The position numbers were made by a program, and so were the translations under genes. This document shows, one piece after another, positions 6,699-11,352 of a DNA stretch of 11,352 nt. Below the pieces are notes generated by a model. It had not been told where the DNA came from and made no database searches. It saw only the letters and a list, made by a program, of their open reading frames with translations. Positions within the stretch are counted from its first letter, which is position 1. Each line of letters starts with the position of its first letter. Source of the stretch: an uncultured Clostridia bacterium (GTDB taxonomy: Bacteria > Bacillota > Clostridia > TANB77 > CAG-508); contig CALXVO010000030.1 of the NCBI GenBank assembly GCA_944392065.1, positions 1 to 11,352 of the forward strand, read 5' to 3'.

Positions 6699-6731
6699 TT
6701 GTAATATTTTTGTAATATTTTTGTAATATTT
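6699..6731. repeat. Three perfect 11-base tandem repeats upstream of the ftsA promoter
   Basis: The unit ttgtaatattt occurs three times without interruption (6699-6709, 6710-6720, 6721-6731), followed by a degenerate fourth (ctgaaatatt). The period is close to one helical turn, so each copy shows the same face to a protein bound at the adjacent -35. It may act as an UP element (RNA polymerase alpha-subunit contact) or as an operator for an unknown regulator. Confidence 0.7.
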
Positions 6732-6779
6732 CTGAAATATTGTCTTGTAATGTCATTCTCCGTAAGTTTCCTTGTTGTG

Positions 6780-7012
6780 TAAGAAAATTGGACGTTAACG
6801 AAATCAAAGATTTCGACGTCCACATGTGCATTTCGCTTCGCGAATATGCACAGCCCAAGGAAAATTAACCTTGTTGTATAGGAAAAATCATTAGAAATAC
6901 TGAAATATCAAAGAAAAAGTCGATTTTTCCTATACAATAATAAAAAGTAAAGCTTTTTTGGCATATATGGACGCTTTAAAAGCTTTTCTTTCACTAACGT
7001 TCAATTTTCTTA
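6780..7012. repeat. Multi-hairpin element with terminal inverted repeats between sbp and ftsA
   Basis: The ends 6780-6803 and 6989-7012 are inverted repeats matching at 21 of 24 positions, starting taagaaaattg. Inside are four further hairpins: 6790-6821 (ggacgt..cgaaatc-aaa-gatttcg..acgtcc), 6825-6852 (tgtgcat..ttcgc-ttc-gcgaa..atgcaca), 6874-6937 (perfect 16-base arms ttgtataggaaaaatc) and 6949-6986 (aaagctttt/aaaagcttt). An 8-base pairing tttccttg/caaggaaa (6767-6774, 6856-6863) encloses the first two. The right terminal repeat supplies the TAA stop of sbp. No coding potential is seen. Confidence 0.7.
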
Positions 7013-7399
7013 TTTTCCTACTGTTTTATTTTCTTCTTTTTTGTCGTTTTTCCTTCTATTTTCGCTCCATTTTTCTATATAATATCTTCTAATAATTGCT
7101 AAATTATTAAACATTCTTCCTACAAATACTACTATTGCTGCTAAATATATATCTACATTTAGTTTTTGTCCTAAATATGTTAATAATATGGAAAGAATTG
7201 CATTTCCGAAAAATCCTGTTACAAATATTTTTAAATCAAAATTTTTGTTTAATGTGGACGCTATTCCTCCAAATACAGAATCTAATGCTGCAATTATTGC
7301 AATAGCTAAATAGCCTGAATATGTATACGATATCATTGGCATATTGATTCCTATTAATGCTCCTACCACGCAGCCTAATATAATTGCAATTAAAATCAT
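7010..7399 (-). CDS. sbp: Small basic membrane protein Sbp (DUF1290)
   Basis: A 129-residue membrane protein matching the Sbp/DUF1290 family (B. subtilis Sbp about 121). It has about four hydrophobic segments (around 2-20, 28-50, 57-77, 83-100). The family core is visible: YLAIAIIAALDSVFGGI, then FVTGFFGNAILS, then VFVGRMFNNLAIIRR. A basic, hydrophilic tail (KWSENRRKNDKKEENKT) ends it. The molecular function is unknown; it is almost always encoded between the DUF881 genes and ftsA, which suggests a division or envelope role. I use the ATG at 7399 because GGAGG (7406-7410) lies six bases upstream; a longer version from a TTG at 7420 would read through that site. The stop codon lies in the terminal repeat of the downstream element. 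Confidence 0.9.
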   Translation of the reverse strand: MILIAIILGCVVGALIGINMPMISYTYSGYLAIAIIAALDSVFGGIASTLNKNFDLKIFVTGFFGNAILSILLTYLGQKLNVDIYLAAIVVFVGRMFNNLAIIRRYYIEKWSENRRKNDKKEENKTVGK

Positions 7400-7460
7400 A
7401 AAAAACCTCCATTCGAGCAATTCTATGCTCTAACAAAATTTTAATCCCCAAACTCTATAT

Positions 7461-8183
7461 CTATTCGCTTTCTAGTTCTCTCATATAATCAATTTTAAAT
7501 TCATTATTATATTTTGGTATTTCAACTCTATTTTCTTGTCTTGAACTTACATTTTTTCCTAATGTTGTTGACCTATCTACAAATCCGCTTCCTCTTAGAT
7601 TTAGTATACTAGATAAATATTCCTTGTCTCCTATGGCTTTTACTACATATGGTCCCTCAATTCTCTGCGAATTTACCAAAATATATGTATATCCCGCCAT
7701 ATCCACTATATCAGTAGTAGCCAATACTCGTATTTCGTTTATCGATATTGCTTCTGCTCCAGCATATCTTAGCTCATTTACCAAATCAATAAGGTCTTCT
7801 GCAATGATTTTATAGTTATCATTATCAACTAATGTTACTACAATTCCCTCTCCATATACATCTGTTTTTCCAACTAAAATGTTAGATTCTTTTAATTCCT
7901 CATCAATTAATTCTGAAGCAGCTTCGTTGTCTTCTATAGTTTTATTATATTCTTCTATTCTCTTATTAACATCCTCCAATTGTTTTTCAACTTCTTCATA
8001 TTTTGTTTTCCAATCTACTAAAGCTTCTCTTAATTCAGATTCTCTCATCGTCTCGATTTCTATTAAATCCGTCTGCTCTATTGTCCTAAATTGCATAAGC
8101 ATAACACTAACTAGCACTATACAAACGATAAAGACAACCACAGTAACTGCTGTCACATCTGCTCTCCATTTGAACTTTTTCAT
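7461..8183 (-). CDS. ylxX: DUF881 family membrane protein (YlxX-like)
   Basis: A 240-residue single-pass protein. A short basic N-terminus is followed by one transmembrane helix (about 11-31) and then a coiled coil (about 45-100, rich in E/K/L heptads such as YEEVEKQLEDVNKRIEEYN). The extracytoplasmic DUF881 domain begins at about 104: GKTDVYGEGIVVTLVD, DLVNELRYAGAEAISINEIRV, GPYVVKAIGD. B. subtilis also has two DUF881 genes (ylxW, ylxX) between divIB and sbp, and the symbol is assigned on that order. The function is unknown, although membrane anchoring and the neighbourhood suggest a part in division or envelope assembly. ATG at 8183 has only AAAGGA, 12 bases away, so initiation may be weak. 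The preceding ylxW lies 160 bases upstream, a gap filled by a palindromic repeat. Confidence 0.88.
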   Translation of the reverse strand: MKKFKWRADVTAVTVVVFIVCIVLVSVMLMQFRTIEQTDLIEIETMRESELREALVDWKTKYEEVEKQLEDVNKRIEEYNKTIEDNEAASELIDEELKESNILVGKTDVYGEGIVVTLVDNDNYKIIAEDLIDLVNELRYAGAEAISINEIRVLATTDIVDMAGYTYILVNSQRIEGPYVVKAIGDKEYLSSILNLRGSGFVDRSTTLGKNVSSRQENRVEIPKYNNEFKIDYMRELESE

Positions 8184-8227
8184 TTTAAATCACATTCCTT
8201 TACTAATGTTTCTATTTGGTTATGGGA

Positions 8228-8302
8228 TTTTGGCAAAGAAAATTTAATTTAAAAAGCAAGGATGCATCCTATGTGCATGTAACCGCATTTTAAATCAAAT
8301 TT
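8228..8302. repeat. Dispersed palindromic repeat, copy 2 (3' of ylxW)
   Basis: About 60 of 75 positions match the copy at 2924-2998, same orientation and no gaps. It shares the outer ttttggc..g.aaaattt start, the atttaaaa..gc / gc.ttttaaat inner arms and the aaccgc motif; the apical hairpin here is atgcat/gtgcat instead of gcata/tatgc. It occupies the ylxW-ylxX gap. The shared aattattttt(c/g)aac tail continues to about 8330. Confidence 0.75.
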
Positions 8303-8343
8303 GACATATCCCCAAAATTATTTTTGAACCATTTTACTCTCCT

Positions 8344-9069
8344 TTATTTGTCTTCTTTTAAATATTCATAACTTATTATTCCAGAATATTTAGAAATAAT
8401 TATATCATCCATTTTTGTTACTTCTGCTACGTTTCCACCATTTCTAATTTCATCTAGCCAAGAACCAGCTCTTTCCAATGCGCCATATAATAAACTTTGC
8501 GATCCTATTGCTTTTATGCAAAAAGGCGAACCTATTTTTATTCCATTAATCTTTATAATATTTCCTTCACATGTAATAGCAGTAGTATTTACTATTCTCT
8601 GTCCATTTACTTCTATTGCTTCTGCTCCAGCATTTTTTAGTTCATTTATTACCCATTGTATGTCATCATAATGTATTATTTGCAATGATGGGTTTACATT
8701 ATTATTGGTTGTATCTGCATCTTCTAAAACTACTTCTACACCTTCTCCTCTAACATCTGCATTGCCGAGTAACATATTATTTTCTTTTAGCTCCTGTTCT
8801 TTTGCTTCTGCTGTTACATCATTTTGAGTTGCTTCTTGCCTAGTTTTTTCTAATTCACTCTGTGCATCTTCTAAACTGGCATATATATTGTCATATCTTT
8901 CTTTCATTTTCAATACTTCATCTCTCAGCTCATTATCTGCTAAAGTTTGTGAAACTGTTGAATTCGCTGAACTCATTGTTTTTATTTGAACGCATAGAGC
9001 CACGGCAAGTAAAAAACACATTATTCCTAATGTAATTGCTATCTGTTTTCTTTTCAAATTAACTCTCAA
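8344..9069 (-). CDS. ylxW: DUF881 family membrane protein (YlxW-like)
   Basis: A 241-residue paralogue of the neighbouring YlxX-like protein. It has a basic N-terminus, one transmembrane helix (about 10-28), a coiled coil (about 45-98) and a DUF881 domain from about 101: GNADVRGEGVEVVLEDAD, WVINELKNAGAEAIEVNGQRI, FCIKAIGS. The 'NEL..AGAEAI..N..R' segment is shared with the paralogue. The reading frame overlaps the end of ftsQ by 11 bases, so the two are translationally close. There is no ATG start: the TTG at 9069 has its AAGGA directly adjoining, while the TTG at 9057 has it 12 bases away. Either could be used, and a start at 9057 removes four residues. The role is unknown; membership of the division gene cluster is the main clue. 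Confidence 0.88.
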   Translation of the reverse strand: MRVNLKRKQIAITLGIMCFLLAVALCVQIKTMSSANSTVSQTLADNELRDEVLKMKERYDNIYASLEDAQSELEKTRQEATQNDVTAEAKEQELKENNMLLGNADVRGEGVEVVLEDADTTNNNVNPSLQIIHYDDIQWVINELKNAGAEAIEVNGQRIVNTTAITCEGNIIKINGIKIGSPFCIKAIGSQSLLYGALERAGSWLDEIRNGGNVAEVTKMDDIIISKYSGIISYEYLKEDK

Positions 9070-10273
9070 TCCTTTCTCTAAAATATGGTCTATCTGTATT
9101 TAGGTCAACATTTAAATATATTATCCCCTGTTTCTTTTCTTCTGTTTCTAAAAACTCATTAATCCATAACATTTTAGTACTTAAGTTGGTAGTATCTCCT
9201 AAATATATTTTTTTTCCTTCTTTTTCTAAGGTTAAAATATAGTTAGATTTATCTGATATATCTATTTGAGTAATAAGATTAGCTATTTCTCCTTCCACAC
9301 TTGATGCACTCTCCATTATCTTTAATATATCACTTAATCTTTCCAAGTCCTCTGTAATTAATCTATTTCCTTCTTGTATCTGTTCTTCTGGGGTGTCATA
9401 CCCTACTATTAACGGAAAATCTCCTTTGGTTGCTGTAATCTCGAGTATATATCCCTGATTATTTATATACACATATGCATTTCCCAAAGTTATCATGTAT
9501 GTAGCTTCTCTTTCATACACTACTATTTGTATTTCATCTGGTAGTTTTCTATTTATTTCTACCTTATCTATGTATGCATTTTGTTTTATATTATCTATTA
9601 TATTACTTGTCCTAAAGTTAAAAATATTTTGATCTATACTTAGTTCTGATAAACTTATTATTGTTTCTGACGATATTTTGAAATTTCCAGTAACACTAAT
9701 ATTTTTTATATTAAATATTGGAGATAGCATGGCATATGCAATTCCAGCTATTACTATTCCTACAAGTGTTAACCATTTAATAATTTTAAATATTAGTTTT
9801 CTTCGTTTTTTTGAAATTTGTTGTTTTTTAGTCAATTTTTTAGTCTTGGATTTATCTGTTTTGCTACTTTTTTTATTTTTCGGATTATTTTTTCTAATAT
9901 CAAAATTATCATAATCTTCGTCATTATCGTAATTTTGCATATATTTTGATTTGATTATAAGTTCTGGTTCTTCTGCTTTACCATTTTTCTTTTTTCCAAT
10001 ATTCCTGTTTTTTTCTTTATTTTTTTGTTTATTTCGCTCCCTATTTCTTTCTTTTATCTTTTTATCTGAAGTTTTACTTTTTTTATTGTTTTTATCATTT
10101 TGGTGTTTAAAATCTTCTGTTGGCTTATCATCAATTCTTCTTAAACCTATAACAATTTCTTCATCAAAACTAAATTTTTCGTCTTTTGTTCTTTCATTAG
10201 ACTTATCTGTTTTATTTTTAATATTTTTTCTTGACTTATTTTTCATAGACTTTTCATTAGTCAATTTTGGCAT
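9059..10273 (-). CDS. ftsQ: Cell division protein FtsQ/DivIB with a very long lysine-rich cytoplasmic tail
   Basis: A 404-residue FtsQ/DivIB homologue; B. subtilis DivIB has about 263. A single transmembrane helix lies at about 161-183 and is followed by a POTRA domain (about 186-255: FNIKNISVTGNFKISSETI ... KLPDEIQIVVYER) and the beta domain (to about 395). The protein bridges the FtsL/DivIC complex in the division septum. The N-terminal 160 residues, predicted cytoplasmic, are dominated by K, N, R, S and E and look disordered; two less biased islands stand out (FSFDEEIVIGLRRI at 34-47, and an acidic, tyrosine-bearing stretch at about 111-126). The extra tail accounts for nearly all of the excess length. 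ATG at 10273 has a GAAGGTGG ribosome site. It sits 61 bases after murA and overlaps ylxW. Confidence 0.9.
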   Translation of the reverse strand: MPKLTNEKSMKNKSRKNIKNKTDKSNERTKDEKFSFDEEIVIGLRRIDDKPTEDFKHQNDKNNKKSKTSDKKIKERNRERNKQKNKEKNRNIGKKKNGKAEEPELIIKSKYMQNYDNDEDYDNFDIRKNNPKNKKSSKTDKSKTKKLTKKQQISKKRRKLIFKIIKWLTLVGIVIAGIAYAMLSPIFNIKNISVTGNFKISSETIISLSELSIDQNIFNFRTSNIIDNIKQNAYIDKVEINRKLPDEIQIVVYEREATYMITLGNAYVYINNQGYILEITATKGDFPLIVGYDTPEEQIQEGNRLITEDLERLSDILKIMESASSVEGEIANLITQIDISDKSNYILTLEKEGKKIYLGDTTNLSTKMLWINEFLETEEKKQGIIYLNVDLNTDRPYFRERIES

Positions 10274-10334
10274 TTTCCCACCTTCTTTTAATGCATATTA
10301 ATTTCTAGACTCAGTTTATTTTAACATATAGTAT

Positions 10335-11282
10335 TTAATTTTCTTTTTTAATTATAATGCTTGCTCCTAGATTTCTTAATTTTTTATCTAGATTTTCATA
10401 ACCTCTTAATATATGTTCAATATTTGTAATTTCAGTTTTTCCTCTTGCTACCAGTGCTGCTGTTACCATAGCTGCTCCGCCTCTTAAATCTGTGCTATTT
10501 ACTTTGCTACCAGTTAATTTTCTTACTCCTTTGACAATAGCAGTTTTGCCCTCTATTGTTATTTTCGCTCCCATTTTTTTGAGTTCGGCCATATATTTAT
10601 ATCTATTTTCAAATATATTTTCTACTATAACTGAAGTTCCTCTCGCTATGGTGAGCATACTTGCAAATACAGATTGCATATCTGTAGGGAATCCTGGATA
10701 TGGCATTGTTTTTATATCTACTGCTTTTAATTTTCTTGGTGCTTCTAGATATATGCTATTTTTTTCTTTTTCTATCTTACAACCACTTTCTTCTAACTTA
10801 CTTATTATGGGGCTAATGTTTTCTATTTTAACATTATTTAGTTTTAGTTTCCCACCAGTTACTGCCACCATACAAAGTAGACTACCTGCTTCTATTCTAT
10901 CAGGCATAATATTATAACTAATATCCTTTAATTTTTTTACTCCTGTTATTTTAATATTACTTGTTCCGGCTCCTTCAATCTTAGCACCCATTTTATTCAA
11001 GCAGTTAGACAAATCAACAATTTCTGGTTCCATAGCAGCATTTGTGATATTAGTCACTCCTTCTGCATATACAGATGCTAAAATAATATTTTCCGTTGCT
11101 CCTACGCTTGGAAAATCTAAATCAATATTTGCCCCTATTATTTTATCACATTTACATACAATAAATCCAGCATTTTCTGTAATATTTATTCCTAATTTTT
11201 CAAAACTTTTTAAATGAAGGTCAATTGGTCTTGCTCCAATATCACATCCACCTGTTTGTGATAGTTTGTGGATACATAAATT
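10335..11282 (-). CDS. murA: UDP-N-acetylglucosamine 1-carboxyvinyltransferase MurA, 5' part missing or broken
   Basis: The first committed enzyme of peptidoglycan synthesis, transferring enolpyruvate from PEP to UDP-GlcNAc. About 315 codons are open from 11282, corresponding to the last three quarters of a family protein of about 420. The frame runs through the catalytic-cysteine motif TGGCDIGARPIDLHLK (Cys codon 11244-11246), PSVGATENIILAS, AAMEPEIVDL, PDRIEAG, FPTDMQ with its catalytic aspartate, IFENRY and HILRGYENLDKKL. A GTG at 11057 is an internal valine, not a start. In the MurA frame a TGA at 11283-11285 blocks extension. In no frame does 11286-11352 resemble the roughly 105 residues that should precede the cysteine loop. 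It is a rearranged gene, an insertion or an assembly join. No start codon is present, so as it stands this would be a pseudogene. Confidence 0.88.
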   Translation of the reverse strand, partial: NLCIHKLSQTGGCDIGARPIDLHLKSFEKLGINITENAGFIVCKCDKIIGANIDLDFPSVGATENIILASVYAEGVTNITNAAMEPEIVDLSNCLNKMGAKIEGAGTSNIKITGVKKLKDISYNIMPDRIEAGSLLCMVAVTGGKLKLNNVKIENISPIISKLEESGCKIEKEKNSIYLEAPRKLKAVDIKTMPYPGFPTDMQSVFASMLTIARGTSVIVENIFENRYKYMAELKKMGAKITIEGKTAIVKGVRKLTGSKVNSTDLRGGAAMVTAALVARGKTEITNIEHILRGYENLDKKLRNLGASIIIKKEN

Positions 11283-11352
11283 TCAAATGGAATGCTAGCC
11301 CTCCATTTTCATAGAGTTCTTTATACATTTCATCTGTTAAATTATATTCTTG
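11242..11352 (-). other. Unidentified open frame running in from the right edge across the murA break
   Basis: A second frame is open from the window edge to a TGA at 11242-11244. It encodes 36 residues with no start in view (beginning QEYNLTDEMYKELYENGG). I do not recognise it. The last dozen or so codons read murA DNA out of frame. It could be the 3' end of a gene fused here by an insertion or rearrangement, or be chance. Confidence 0.3.

Noticed and set aside
6699..6731. CRISPR-like array
   Set aside because: The repeats are 11 bases and directly adjoining without spacers, so this is a simple tandem repeat.
6670..6858. 62-codon minus-strand open frame between ftsA and sbp
   Set aside because: It is made of the hairpins of the palindromic element and the A/T repeats, has no convincing ribosome site, and resembles no protein family I know.
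7415..7430. gagca/tgctc stem just upstream of the sbp ribosome site
   Set aside because: A five-pair stem with a six-base loop in AT-rich sequence is expected by chance, and it does not cover the Shine-Dalgarno.
9951..10301. Plus-strand frame rich in F, L and S antisense to ftsQ
   Set aside because: Its composition is the complement of lysine-rich codons in the FtsQ tail, so its apparent membrane-protein look is an artefact.

Overview
The window is an AT-rich stretch of a spore-forming, low-GC Gram-positive bacterium, most likely a Clostridia member (species not identifiable from sequence alone). Every gene is on the minus strand, so transcription runs from high to low coordinates. The order is the end of the division and cell wall (dcw) cluster followed by the spoIIG-sigG sporulation block and ylmC: murA - ftsQ/divIB - ylxW - ylxX - sbp - ftsA - ftsZ - spoIIGA - sigE - sigG - ylmC. 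From divIB to sigG this matches Bacillus subtilis closely; murA stands where B. subtilis has murB.

Region by region. 10335-11352: murA from just before its catalytic cysteine to the C-terminus; upstream of about 11274 the sequence no longer reads as MurA in any frame. 7010-10273: ftsQ, two paralogous DUF881 membrane proteins and the small membrane protein Sbp. 4229-6623: ftsA and ftsZ, with a good vegetative promoter before ftsA and a probable terminator after ftsZ. 1071-3925: spoIIGA (protease), sigE (its pro-sigma substrate) and sigG (forespore sigma), with a likely separate spoIIGA promoter and a sigma-F/G-type promoter before sigG. 535-768: a YlmC/YmxH PRC-barrel protein. 1-534: no gene, but two well-formed sigma-A promoters point out of the left edge, perhaps towards an rRNA operon.

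The genes form one programme. MurA feeds peptidoglycan precursor synthesis, FtsQ/FtsA/FtsZ build the division ring that is also used for the asymmetric septum, and SpoIIGA/SigE/SigG then run mother-cell and forespore transcription.

The genes are conventional. The unusual content lies between them: most longer gaps carry a long imperfect palindrome. One REP-like palindrome has become part of the sigE reading frame, giving SigE a C-terminal tail of about 25 residues. Two related elements, about 80% identical over 75 bases, follow spoIIGA and ylxW. A multi-hairpin element with 24-base terminal inverted repeats fills the sbp-ftsA gap and its end supplies the sbp stop codon. I found no CRISPR array, tRNA, rRNA body or transposase gene.
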